DNA from: JASGIT01 sp047601665 | GTDB lineage: Bacteria; Pseudomonadota; Gammaproteobacteria; Burkholderiales; Burkholderiaceae_C | DNA length: 64,000 bases | Reading direction: 5' to 3' | Assembly (NCBI GenBank): GCA_047601665.1 | Contig: JASGIT010000001.1 | Span: forward strand, 1,984,001-2,048,000 | Part shown: one piece after another, positions 1 to 7,757 of the stretch | Position numbering within the stretch: position 1 is the stretch's first letter | How the letters are laid out: the number at the start of each line of letters is the position of its first letter | The notes under the pieces: model-generated | What the model was told of the DNA's origin: nothing | The model's input: the letters and a program-made list of their open reading frames with translations, nothing else | Database searches by the model: none | Position numbers and translations under genes: made by a program

Positions 1-611
1 ACCAGGGCCATCTGGATGGTGCCGCTCATCAGGTCCACCATCATGGGCGCCTCGCCCTTGTAGGCCACGTGCAGGGTTTGCGTGCCGTAGGTGTTGTCCA
101 TGAACACCTGCATCTGGTGCGGCTGCGTGCCGGGGCCCCAGGAGCCCATCGAGTATTTGCCGGGCGCGGCCTTGACGGCGGCCAGCAGCTCGGGGAAGGT
201 CTTGGCGGGCACGTTGGGGTTGACGGCCAGCACCACGCGCGTGCGGGCCACGTCGGACACCATGCGCAGGTCGGTGCGCGGGTCGTAGGGCAGCTTCTTG
301 TACAGCACCAGGTTGGCCGTGATGGGGCCGGGCACCGAGAGCAGGATGGTGTGGCCGTCGGGCGCGCTCTTGGCCACGTAGTCGGTGCCGATGATGCCGC
401 CCGCGCCGCTGCGGTTGTCGATCACCACGGGCTGGCCCAGGCGCTTGGACAGCGGCTCGCTGATGGCGCGCGCCAGCGCGTCCGCCGAGCCGCCCGCCTG
501 GTACTGCACGATCAGGCGGATGGGCTTGGTGGGGTAGGCATCGTTGGCCAGGGCAGCGCTGCCTGCGAACAGGGCCAGGGCGGCGGTGATGGTCAGGGTG
601 TGTGCTTTCAT
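1..611 (-). CDS. Bug/TctC-family periplasmic solute receptor (partial, C-terminus outside window)
   Basis: The reading frame starts at ATG 609-611 and runs off the left edge, giving about 203 residues. A signal peptide (MKAHTL... to AALA) precedes a mature start NDAYPTKPIRLIV, the usual opening of Bug receptors. Further family marks are GGSADALAR, a RSGAGGIIGTDYVAKSAPDGHT segment and KLPYDPRTDL. These receptors bind carboxylates or similar small molecules in the periplasm. Most are orphan copies, and no TctA/TctB membrane genes are visible here. The gene lies downstream of the porin on the same strand but is separated from it by a terminator. The ligand cannot be told from sequence. Confidence 0.9.
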   Translation of the reverse strand, partial: MKAHTLTITAALALFAGSAALANDAYPTKPIRLIVQYQAGGSADALARAISEPLSKRLGQPVVIDNRSGAGGIIGTDYVAKSAPDGHTILLSVPGPITANLVLYKKLPYDPRTDLRMVSDVARTRVVLAVNPNVPAKTFPELLAAVKAAPGKYSMGSWGPGTQPHQMQVFMDNTYGTQTLHVAYKGEAPMMVDLMSGTIQMAL

Positions 612-623
612 GCCAGTCTCCTC

Positions 624-668
624 GAATGAAAAAGGGCCCGGTCCGTCAAGCCAGACGGGCCGGGCCCT
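624..668 (-). terminator. Rho-independent terminator of the porin gene
   Basis: The 15-bp arms 633-647 and 654-668 pair with a single G-U and enclose a 6-nt loop. On the minus strand the stem is followed by TTTTT. It lies 22 bp past the porin stop and 12 bp before the Bug start codon, so it should separate the two genes. Confidence 0.85.
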
Positions 669-690
669 GCCATTGCCGTGTGTGGGCGGA

Positions 691-1971
691 TTAGAACGCG
701 TGGCGGATACCCAGCATGAGCGCGCGCGCAGCGCCGTTGTCGCTAGGAGAGGCCGCAGGCTGGCCGAGCGGGTTGACAGCGCCGCCGTAGCCTGCATAGC
801 CGAAGTTGCTGCCTGCGTTGGAGTAGCGCACAAAGCGTCCGTACAGCGAGGTACGCTTGCTCAGGTAGTAGTTGTAGCCCAGCGTGAAGGCGTTCTGATT
901 GAAGCCGCTGCTGTTGTCCACCGTGCGGCGCGCGAACGAGGCCAGCACCGAGGAGGAGGCAGCCGGCAGGTCCCAGGTAGCGCCCAACTGGTAGAACTTG
1001 GCCTTGGGCGAGACGCTATCGTTCACCTTGTCGATGATGAAGCTGCCGCCCACCTTCAACGTGGGCATGATGTTGTAGCTGCCCACCAGGGCCTGGAAGG
1101 TGCTGGTCAGCGGCGAGGCCACGGCCGTAGGACTACCGGCGGGGGTGGGAGCGCCGCCGTAACCGAGACCGCCGCTCTTCTGAATCTGGAAGGCATAGGC
1201 GGCGTAGAACTTGCCCGGCTGCTTGTAGCCGAGAGCGCCGCTCACGACGCTGCCCTGGCTGTTGTGGCCCGCCACTTCACCGAAGGCATAGCTGAGGTCT
1301 ACCACCAGAGGGCTGGTCAGGGGAGATGTGTAGCGCACGCTGTTGGCGGAGCGTGCCTGGAAGTACATGTTGTTGCCGGGGTTGGTAGTGGCATTGGAGG
1401 CCAGGCCCGGTTGTCCGCCCGTAGCAGGGAGCAGGCCCATGGTAGGCGAGTTCAACTGGTTCATGCCGAACGGATCGGCGATGTACAGCGCACCGAACAT
1501 GGGAGTGTACATCTTGCCTGCGGTGACCGAGCCCCAGGGCGCTTCCAGGCCCAGGTACGACTGGCGCGAGAAGGCGAAACCACCGGCGCTGTTGCCGGTG
1601 CCCGCGCCCGTATCGGCACTGATGCCGCCATCCAGCAGGAAGTTGGCGCGCAGGCCGCCGCCCAAGTCTTCGCTGCCCGACAGCACCAGCAGCGAGGCGC
1701 TGTTGCCGCCGTCCGATAGCTTCATGATGTTCGGGCTGCTGCCGATCTTGTAGGAGCCTACGAACAAATCCACCACGCCGGACAGCGTGACCTTGCTGGG
1801 CACCGTCGCCGGCAGGGCTTGCGCGGGCAGGCCCGGCTGGGCGGTCTGCATGGTGGTGTTGGGCGTATATACGGGTTGCTTGGCGCCGTCTTGCGCGGTG
1901 CTGCTTTGTGCGAAGGCGCCGGTGCTGAGGGCGGCAAGGCCCGCAGCTGCGAGCCAGTAGGTGCTTTTCAT
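691..1971 (-). CDS. Gram-negative general porin (Omp32-like)
   Basis: A 426-aa outer-membrane porin. The signal peptide ends ...GAFA before QSSTAQDG. The body shows the betaproteobacterial porin pattern: VTLSGVVDLFVG early, SRQSYLGLEAPWGSVTAGKMYTP near residue 145, FSYLGYNYYLSKRTSLYGR-type strands late, and the terminal LGIRHAF with the C-terminal Phe needed for Bam recognition. The ribosome site AAGGAGAT lies 7 bp before ATG 1971. A proline/glutamine-rich stretch (about residues 23-60) precedes the barrel and is longer than in Omp32. It should form a trimeric diffusion pore; substrate preference cannot be read. It is transcribed divergently from the Crp/Fnr-type regulator. Confidence 0.93.
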   Translation of the reverse strand: MKSTYWLAAAGLAALSTGAFAQSSTAQDGAKQPVYTPNTTMQTAQPGLPAQALPATVPSKVTLSGVVDLFVGSYKIGSSPNIMKLSDGGNSASLLVLSGSEDLGGGLRANFLLDGGISADTGAGTGNSAGGFAFSRQSYLGLEAPWGSVTAGKMYTPMFGALYIADPFGMNQLNSPTMGLLPATGGQPGLASNATTNPGNNMYFQARSANSVRYTSPLTSPLVVDLSYAFGEVAGHNSQGSVVSGALGYKQPGKFYAAYAFQIQKSGGLGYGGAPTPAGSPTAVASPLTSTFQALVGSYNIMPTLKVGGSFIIDKVNDSVSPKAKFYQLGATWDLPAASSSVLASFARRTVDNSSGFNQNAFTLGYNYYLSKRTSLYGRFVRYSNAGSNFGYAGYGGAVNPLGQPAASPSDNGAARALMLGIRHAF

Positions 1972-2006
1972 GAGGAAGATCTCCTTGTAACTCTTGTATA
2001 AGCCGT

Positions 2007-2108
2007 TGTCGCACCGGCCAAAAAGGCGGTACCGATGCGACAGTTACTATCGTCAACGGCGTGTAATTTGTCTTGTCAATGCAGCGACATTTAGTGTTGG
2101 ATGCGACA
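2007..2108. promoter_or_regulatory. Three TGCGACA motifs in the porin/regulator intergenic region
   Basis: TGCGACA occurs at 2036-2042 and 2102-2108, and inverted at 2007-2013. The first two sit in a longer direct repeat, GATGCGACAG(T/G)TACT, at 2034 and 2100. One copy lies in the porin leader and one just ahead of the regulator start, as expected for a local operator. No protein can be assigned from sequence alone. Confidence 0.35.
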
Positions 2109-2147
2109 GGTACTTACCCTGGGATCGCTCCGAACTTCGTGGAAACC

Positions 2148-2861
2148 ATGCCTCGTAAACCCTTGAATGAGCCTGATGCCGAGTTGATCCGCCGCGCCCT
2201 CGGCGGGTGCGAAATGCTGTGCAGCTGGCCCGCCGACGCGCTGTACGCATTGGCGGCCAGCGCCCGCCTGGAGCGCTACGACCGCCGCGCCACCATCGAG
2301 CGCCAGCGGCGCGAGGCGCTGGTCGTCGTCTCGGGCCGGCTGGAGGTGGAGGTGGTCGATGCCGCGGGCGCGCGCTTCGTGATCCACATCGTCGGCCCCG
2401 GCGAAATCACCTGCCTGCTGCGTATGCTCGACGATCCGCCCTTTGTCTACAGCTGCCTGGTGCACGAAGGCACGGTGCTGGTGCACCTGCCCGTCGACGC
2501 GGTCCAGGCCGTGCTCAACGAGCACCCGCTGCTGTGGCGCGGCCTGTGCCTGCTGATGATGCAGCGCCTGCACGGCCAGATGGTGCGCCAGCAGCGCCGC
2601 GCCTTCGGCCAGATCGACAGCCACGTGGCCGACCTGCTCCTGGAACTGGCGCGCACCCAGGGACGGCCGGGCGACGACGGCCTGCTGGGCCTGCGCCTGT
2701 CGCAAAGCGACATCGCCGCCATGCTCGCGGTATCGCGCCAGACGGTGAACAAGGAACTGCGCGCGCTGGCCCAGCGCGGCCTGATCGACGTCGACTATGG
2801 CCGCATCACCCTGCGCGACCTGGACGAACTGAAGCGCATCGCGGAACGCGATTGCGAATGA
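2148..2861 (+). CDS. Crp/Fnr-family transcriptional regulator
   Basis: A 237-aa protein from ATG 2148. The frame is open upstream to a TTG at 2073, but that extension has no family similarity. An N-terminal cyclic-nucleotide-type beta-barrel (about residues 20-130, with VVSGRLEVEVVDAAG and GPGEITCLLRML) is followed by a long helix and a C-terminal winged helix with LSQSDIAAMLAVSRQTVNKELRAL, the Crp-type recognition unit. There is no Fnr cysteine cluster, and the cAMP-binding RxS loop is not evident, so the ligand is unknown. It is divergent from the porin, with shared TGCGACA motifs between them. The stop codon abuts a dispersed repeat. Confidence 0.88.
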   Translation: MPRKPLNEPDAELIRRALGGCEMLCSWPADALYALAASARLERYDRRATIERQRREALVVVSGRLEVEVVDAAGARFVIHIVGPGEITCLLRMLDDPPFVYSCLVHEGTVLVHLPVDAVQAVLNEHPLLWRGLCLLMMQRLHGQMVRQQRRAFGQIDSHVADLLLELARTQGRPGDDGLLGLRLSQSDIAAMLAVSRQTVNKELRALAQRGLIDVDYGRITLRDLDELKRIAERDCE

Positions 2862-2914
2862 AATGGGCCGCCAGCCCAGGCTGGTAAAGCACCAGCAGCT
2901 CTTGAATCGATAGC
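2861..2914. repeat. Dispersed CAGCGCTT palindromic repeat, copy 1 (diverged)
   Basis: AAATGGGCCGCCAGCCC, then CTGGTAAAGCACCAGCAGCT and TTGAATCGATAG, match the consensus AAATnGGCCtCCAGCGCTTAT...AAGCGCTGGCAGCTAT with substitutions. It begins at the last base of the Crp/Fnr-type gene's stop codon. Confidence 0.6.
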
Positions 2915-2943
2915 GAATGGGCGGAATGGGACAATCCGCCCCC

Positions 2944-3978
2944 ATGACCACCACCCTCACGATCACCCGCCCCGACGACTGGCATTTGCACGTGCGCGAC
3001 GGCGCGCCGCTGGCCACCGTCGTGCCCCACACCGCCGCGCAGTTCGGCCGCGCCATCATCATGCCCAACCTGCGCCCGCCCGTGACCACGGCGGCCCAGG
3101 CCATGGACTACAAGCAGCGCATCCTGGCCGCCGTGCCGCAGGGCATGTCGTTCGAGCCGCTGATGACGCTCTACCTCACCGACAACCTGCCGCCCGATGA
3201 AATCGCCGCTGCCCGGGCCGCGGGCGTGGTCGCCTGCAAGCTCTACCCCGCGGGCGCCACCACCAACAGCGACGCGGGCGTGACCGACATCCGCAAGACC
3301 TACAAGACCCTGGAGGCCATGCAGAAGGCCGGCATCCTGCTGCTGGTGCATGGCGAGGTGACCAGCAGCGACATCGACCTGTTCGACCGCGAGGCCGTGT
3401 TCATCGACCAGCAACTGATTCCGCTGCGGCGCGACTTTCCGGAACTGAAGATCGTCTTCGAGCACATCACGACCAAGGAAGCCGCCGACTACGTGGCGCA
3501 GGCCGATGCGTTCACCGGCGCCACCATCACCGCGCACCACCTGCTCTACAACCGCAACGCCATCTTCACGGGCGGCATTCGCCCGCACTACTACTGCCTG
3601 CCCGTGCTCAAGCGCGAGACGCACCGCCAGGCGCTGGTGGCCGCCGCGACCAGCGGCTCGCCCCAATTCTTCCTGGGCACCGACAGCGCGCCGCACCCCG
3701 CGCACCTCAAGGAACACGCCACCGGCTGCGCGGGCTGCTACACCGCGCACGCGGCCATCGAGATGTACGCCGAAGCCTTCGACCACGCGGGCGCGCTGGA
3801 CAAGCTCGAAGCCTTCGCCAGCTTCAACGGCCCCGCGTTCTACGGCCTGCCGCGCAACCAGGGCACCATCACCCTGCGCCGCGAAAGCTGGACGCCGCCG
3901 GAGTCCTTCGCGTTCGGGGACGCCGAACTGAAACCCCTGCGCGCGGGAGAGGCGCTGCCGTGGCGGGTGGCGGGCTGA
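2944..3978 (+). CDS. pyrC: Dihydroorotase
   Basis: A 344-aa zinc amidohydrolase that converts N-carbamoyl-aspartate and dihydroorotate in pyrimidine synthesis. The metal-site motifs are clear: DDWHLHVRDG near the N-terminus (HxH), KLYPAGATTNS with the lysine that is carboxylated in the family, LLVHGE, FEHITT, ITAHHLLYNRN, and GTDSAPHP for the catalytic aspartate. Length matches class II PyrC (E. coli 348 aa). ATG 2944 gives MTTTLTITRPDDW; the upstream in-frame GTG/ATG region adds only nine unconserved residues. It overlaps the DUF3025 gene by 19 bp, so the two are probably co-transcribed. Confidence 0.97.
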   Translation: MTTTLTITRPDDWHLHVRDGAPLATVVPHTAAQFGRAIIMPNLRPPVTTAAQAMDYKQRILAAVPQGMSFEPLMTLYLTDNLPPDEIAAARAAGVVACKLYPAGATTNSDAGVTDIRKTYKTLEAMQKAGILLLVHGEVTSSDIDLFDREAVFIDQQLIPLRRDFPELKIVFEHITTKEAADYVAQADAFTGATITAHHLLYNRNAIFTGGIRPHYYCLPVLKRETHRQALVAAATSGSPQFFLGTDSAPHPAHLKEHATGCAGCYTAHAAIEMYAEAFDHAGALDKLEAFASFNGPAFYGLPRNQGTITLRRESWTPPESFAFGDAELKPLRAGEALPWRVAG

Positions 3979-4709
3979 TCGACTGGACTGCACCGTGGTA
4001 CCAGGGCCTGCCGCGTGTGGAGGCGGCAGGCCCCATGCATGAAGCCCTGAACCGCGCCGGTACCGCCCCGGTGCGGTTCGTGCCCCAGTCCGCGCTGCCC
4101 GCGGGCATGGCCTACGAGCAGTTCATCTTCGAGACGGGCCAGGTGCCCACCCGCGACAACCTGCATGACCTGTTCAATGGCCTGGTCTGGCTGCGCTTCC
4201 CCCGCGCCAAGCGCCGCCTGAACCAGCTCCAGGCCCAGGCCATTGCCGCCCACGGCATACAGGCCACGCGCGGGCCGCTGCGCGATGCGGCCACGCTGTT
4301 CGACGAGAACGGCGCGCTGCTGCTGGCGCCCGATGCGCTGTGGCAGGCGCTGCTCGCTCGCGCGTGGCGGCGGCTGTTCGTGGATCTGCGCCCGCTGTGG
4401 GCCGAGGCCCGGCTCATCGTGTTCGGCCACGCGCTGCTCGAACAACTCGTTTCACCCCGAAAACCGCTCACAGCCCACGTCTACCGTGCGCAAGCAGCTA
4501 TCAAAACAGGAGAAGACGTGGACGCCTGGCTGGCCCGCGACCTGGGCGCGGAACACCTCGCGCGCAAGCCTTTCACGCCGTTGCCCGTGCTCGGCACGCC
4601 CGGCTGGTGGCCCGGGAACGCGAACTTTTCCTTCTATGATGACTCCTTCGTATTCCGCAGCGCCTGCCCCGCACAACCACGACAACAGGGCCCCCGCCAA
4701 GCTGCTTGA
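3960..4709 (+). CDS. DUF3025-domain protein
   Basis: A 249-aa soluble protein of unknown function. The GTG start at 3960 lies inside the end of pyrC. DUF3025 marks are YEQFIFETGQVPTRDNLHDLFNGLVWLRFPRAKRRLNQLQA and the C-terminal PVLGTPGWWPGNANFSFYDDSFVFR. Residues about 167-183 (HVYRAQAAIKTGEDV) are encoded by a diverged copy of the dispersed repeat. The pairing with pyrC suggests only co-expression. No catalytic residues are known to me for the family. Confidence 0.85.
   Translation: MAGGGLIDWTAPWYQGLPRVEAAGPMHEALNRAGTAPVRFVPQSALPAGMAYEQFIFETGQVPTRDNLHDLFNGLVWLRFPRAKRRLNQLQAQAIAAHGIQATRGPLRDAATLFDENGALLLAPDALWQALLARAWRRLFVDLRPLWAEARLIVFGHALLEQLVSPRKPLTAHVYRAQAAIKTGEDVDAWLARDLGAEHLARKPFTPLPVLGTPGWWPGNANFSFYDDSFVFRSACPAQPRQQGPRQAA
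4459..4507. repeat. Dispersed palindromic repeat, copy 2 (within the DUF3025 gene)
   Basis: AAAACCGCTCACAGCCCACG ... GCGCAAGCAGCTATCAAAA aligns with the consensus. The right half (AGCAGCTATCAAAA) is the best preserved. It is translated in frame. Confidence 0.5.
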
Positions 4710-4757
4710 AGGCGCCCCCGGCGCCCCCATCTGACTCCGCGTGGAGAACCCCCCGAC

Positions 4758-5630
4758 ATGAAACGCATTTTTCTGTTCATCCTGACCAACGTCGCCGTCG
4801 TGGCGGTGCTGGGCATCGTCGCCAGCCTGCTGGGCGTCAACCGCTACCTCACGGCCAACGGGCTCAACCTGGGCGCGCTGCTCGGCTTCGCGCTCGTCAT
4901 GGGCTTCGGCGGCGCCATCATCTCGCTGCTCATCAGCAAGCCCATGGCCAAGTGGTCCTCGGGCGTGCACGTGATCGACGGCACCGGCTCGGCCGACGAG
5001 CGCTGGATCGTGGACACCGTGCGCAAGTTTGCCGACAAGGCCGGCATCGGGATGCCCGAGGTCGGCATCTTCGAGGGCGACCCCAACGCCTTCGCCACCG
5101 GCGCGTTCAAGAACTCGGCCCTGGTGGCCGTCTCCACCGGCCTGCTGCAGAACATGACGCGCGAGGAGGTCGAGGCCGTGATCGGCCACGAGGTCGCGCA
5201 CGTCGCCAACGGCGACATGGTCACCATGACGCTGATCCAGGGCGTGATGAACACCTTCGTCGTCTTCCTGTCGCGCGTGATCGGCTACGCGGTGGACGGC
5301 TTCCTGCGCCGCAACGACGACCAGCGCTCCGGCCCCGGCATCGGCTACATGATCACCACCGTCGTGCTGGACATCGTGCTCGGCTTCGCCGCCTCGCTGA
5401 TCGTGGCCTGGTTCTCGCGCCAGCGCGAATTCCGCGCCGACGCGGGCTCGGCGCAGCTCATGGGCCGCAGGCAGCCCATGATCAACGCCCTGGCCCGCCT
5501 GGGCGGCGTGCACACTGGCGAGCTGCCCAAGAGCGTTGCCGCCCTGGGCATCGCGGGCAGCATCGGCCAGCTGTTCAGCACCCACCCGCCGATCGAGGAG
5601 CGCATCGCCGCGCTGCAAGCCAGGGCCTGA
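4758..5630 (+). CDS. htpX: Membrane protease HtpX (M48 family)
   Basis: A 290-aa inner-membrane zinc metalloprotease that degrades damaged membrane proteins together with FtsH. Two N-terminal membrane segments (residues about 5-25 and 35-55) precede the cytosolic domain. The zinc motif is VIGHEVAHVANGD (HExxH), with the third ligand E in REFRADAGSAQLMGR. Two more hydrophobic segments follow the HExxH. GLLQNM and STHPPIEERIAAL are typical. The ribosome site GGAGAA precedes ATG 4758. A terminator follows the stop, so this may be a single-gene unit. Confidence 0.96.
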   Translation: MKRIFLFILTNVAVVAVLGIVASLLGVNRYLTANGLNLGALLGFALVMGFGGAIISLLISKPMAKWSSGVHVIDGTGSADERWIVDTVRKFADKAGIGMPEVGIFEGDPNAFATGAFKNSALVAVSTGLLQNMTREEVEAVIGHEVAHVANGDMVTMTLIQGVMNTFVVFLSRVIGYAVDGFLRRNDDQRSGPGIGYMITTVVLDIVLGFAASLIVAWFSRQREFRADAGSAQLMGRRQPMINALARLGGVHTGELPKSVAALGIAGSIGQLFSTHPPIEERIAALQARA

Positions 5631-5651
5631 CCACCCGTAGCACCCACCCGC

Positions 5652-5688
5652 AGGCTGCCGCAGACAAGCGCTGCGGCGGCCTTCTTTT
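5652..5688 (+). terminator. Rho-independent terminator after htpX
   Basis: AGGCTGCCGCAG (5652-5663) pairs with CTGCGGCGGCCTT (5671-5683), with loop ACAAGCG, followed by CTTTT. Confidence 0.8.
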
Positions 5689-5751
5689 CGACCGATTGAA
5701 ACCAGCGCCCGTGGCTAGAGTGGCGGTGTCTTCGACAAGGAAACACCGCAT

Positions 5752-7305
5752 ATGCTTGCCAACGCCCGCCTGTCCGCCCGCCTGATCCTGGCCTTCGGGG
5801 TGGTCTGCCTCATCATGTCGCTGTCGGCCGCCGTGGGGGTGTGGCGCCTGCAGGAGCTGCAGGCGGTGGCGGACGACCTGGGCGGCGCCACGTCCGAGAG
5901 CGCGCTGCTGGCGCGCGAGCTGCATTCCATCGTGGTGATCAGCTCGTCGCGCGCCGAAACGCTGCTGGAATTGGACGGCAACCCCGCCTATGTCAAGCGC
6001 ATCGACGCCGACCGCAAGGCCACCTCGGCCCGTTCCTCCGCAGTGCGCAAGCGCCTGGACGCCCTGGCCACCGACGACGATTCGCACAAGCTCTTCGAGG
6101 CCATCGACCAGGCGGGCAACCAGTTCCGCGACGTGCGCGACGACCTGGTCAAGCGCCGCAAGGCGGGCGCCGTCCTGCCGCCCGACGCCGTGGCCACGCA
6201 ACTGCGCCCCGCCGCCGACCGCTATGCCGCCGCCGTGGAGGCCCTGGCCGCGCACCTGCGCGACCGCGTGGCCGAGGCCCGCGCCGCCGCCGAGGCCAGC
6301 GAGCGCCAGGGCATCACGCTGCTGGTGGCCGGGTCCGCGCTGGGGCTGCTGCTGAGCCTGGCCTGCGCCTGGCTGCTCGCGCGCTCCATCCGCCAGCCGC
6401 TGGCGCAGGCGTCGCAGGTGTCCGAACGCATTGCGCATGGCGACCTGACCACCGCCGTCTCCCAGCCGCCGCAGCGCAACCGCGACGAAGTGCGGGCGCT
6501 GCTGGGCGAACTGGGCGCCATGCAGCAGCGCCTGGCGGGGCTGGTGGTGGGAATGCGCGAGGCCAGCGCCAGCGTGGCGGGGGCCAGTTCCGAGATCGCG
6601 GCGGGCAATACCGACCTCTCCAACCGCACCGAGCAGACGGCATCGCACCTGCAGGAGATCGCCGCGCGCATGGACGACCTGCTCGCCACCGTGCGCCAGA
6701 GCGCCGACGGCGCGGCCCAGGCCAATGGGCTGGCCACCTCCGCCAGCGACGTGGCGCGGCGTGGCCGCGACGCCGTGAACCGCGTGGTGGGCACCATGGA
6801 CGGCATTGCCGCCACCTCGCGCCGCATTGCGGACATCACCGGCGTGATCGACGGCATTGCCTTCCAGACCAACATCCTGGCCCTGAACGCCGCCGTCGAA
6901 GCGGCGCGCGCGGGCGAGCAGGGCCGGGGCTTCGCCGTGGTGGCGGGCGAGGTGCGTACGCTCGCGCAGCGCTCGGCCACGGCGGCCAAGGAGATCGGCG
7001 CGCTCATCGCCAGCAGCGTGCAGCAGGTGGACGAGGGCGCGCAGCACGTGCACGCCGCGGGCAGCACCATGGGCGAGGTGGTGGATTCCATCGAGCGCGT
7101 GGCGGCCATCGTGGGCGAGGTGAGCGCCGCCGCGCGCGAGCAGAGCGCGGGCCTGGGCCAGGTGGGCGAGGCCGTCACCCAGCTCGACGGCATGACGCAG
7201 CAGAACGCCGCGCTGGTCGAGCAAAGCGCCGCCGCCGCGCAGGGCCTGCGCGCGCAGGCGCAGCAGCTGGCCGGGCTGGTGGAGGCGTTCCGGCTGCCGG
7301 GCTGA
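5752..7305 (+). CDS. Methyl-accepting chemotaxis protein (Tsr-like)
   Basis: A 517-aa transmembrane receptor. The first membrane helix is at about 9-30, followed by a periplasmic helical sensor domain (31-185), a second membrane helix at about 188-208 (LLVAGSALGLLLSLACAWLL), HAMP (209-262), and the signalling coiled coil. The CheA/CheW-binding hairpin tip (IDGIAFQTNILALNAAVEAARAGEQGRGFAVVAGEVR) starts at about residue 367. Glu/Gln methylation sites such as RTEQTASHLQEIA are present. It ends EAFRLPG with no CheR-tethering pentapeptide. No che genes are nearby, so it is an orphan receptor. The ligand is unknown. Confidence 0.95.
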   Translation: MLANARLSARLILAFGVVCLIMSLSAAVGVWRLQELQAVADDLGGATSESALLARELHSIVVISSSRAETLLELDGNPAYVKRIDADRKATSARSSAVRKRLDALATDDDSHKLFEAIDQAGNQFRDVRDDLVKRRKAGAVLPPDAVATQLRPAADRYAAAVEALAAHLRDRVAEARAAAEASERQGITLLVAGSALGLLLSLACAWLLARSIRQPLAQASQVSERIAHGDLTTAVSQPPQRNRDEVRALLGELGAMQQRLAGLVVGMREASASVAGASSEIAAGNTDLSNRTEQTASHLQEIAARMDDLLATVRQSADGAAQANGLATSASDVARRGRDAVNRVVGTMDGIAATSRRIADITGVIDGIAFQTNILALNAAVEAARAGEQGRGFAVVAGEVRTLAQRSATAAKEIGALIASSVQQVDEGAQHVHAAGSTMGEVVDSIERVAAIVGEVSAAAREQSAGLGQVGEAVTQLDGMTQQNAALVEQSAAAAQGLRAQAQQLAGLVEAFRLPG

Positions 7306-7310
7306 CACTC

Positions 7311-7332
7311 TTTACGGCCCCTTTACGGCCCC
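7311..7332. repeat. Perfect tandem duplication of an 11-bp unit
   Basis: TTTACGGCCCC occurs twice in direct contact just after the chemotaxis gene. The repeat is too short and unpaired to be a terminator. It probably arose by slippage. Confidence 0.6.
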
Positions 7333-7394
7333 AGGGTCAACATGCCTAAGCGGGTGGCGTTGAATGGAGGCACATTCCCTTCCAGGAGTCCGCT

Positions 7395-7757
7395 ATGACA
7401 CACAACACAACCTCCCCCCGCCGTTCCCTGGTGCGCGGCGCGCTCGCCGCAGCCGCACTGGGCGGCGGCCTGCTGCTCACCGGCTGCGTGGTCGCGCCCG
7501 TGGGCCCGGCCTATGCCGATGCCGCCGTGGTTGCACCCTATGCGCCCCCGCCGCCGCAGTACGAAGTGATGGGCGTGGCCCCGTCGCCCGTGTCGGTATG
7601 GGTGGGCGGGTACTGGGGCTGGGGCGGCGGCCGGTACAACTGGCACCCGGGCCACTGGGGCACGCCGCCGCGCCCGGGGTATGCGTGGCATCCGCACACC
7701 TGGTCGCAAGGCCGGGGCGGCTGGGTTCACGGCGGCGGCCGCTGGGGCCCCCGTTAA
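7395..7757 (+). CDS. YXWGXW-repeat lipoprotein
   Basis: A 120-aa secreted protein. A twin-arginine-like opening (SPRRSLVRG) leads into a hydrophobic core and the lipobox LLTGC, so it is predicted to be lipidated. The mature part is rich in Tyr, Trp, Gly, Pro and His, with GYWGWGGGRYNWHPGHW, the YXWGXW repeat motif common in betaproteobacteria. The ribosome site AGGAG precedes the ATG. Function unknown; it is probably envelope-attached. It ends 4 bp into the convergent FAD gene. Confidence 0.85.
   Translation: MTHNTTSPRRSLVRGALAAAALGGGLLLTGCVVAPVGPAYADAAVVAPYAPPPPQYEVMGVAPSPVSVWVGGYWGWGGGRYNWHPGHWGTPPRPGYAWHPHTWSQGRGGWVHGGGRWGPR

Noticed and set aside
2074..2079. A perfect TTGACA on the minus strand as the porin -35
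   Set aside because: No acceptable -10 hexamer lies 16-18 bp downstream (the sequence there is TTGACG/GTTGAC), so no promoter was called.
2073..2147. TTG start that would add 25 residues to the Crp/Fnr-type regulator
   Set aside because: The added residues have no family character and cover the TGCGACA region; ATG 2148 fits the usual length.
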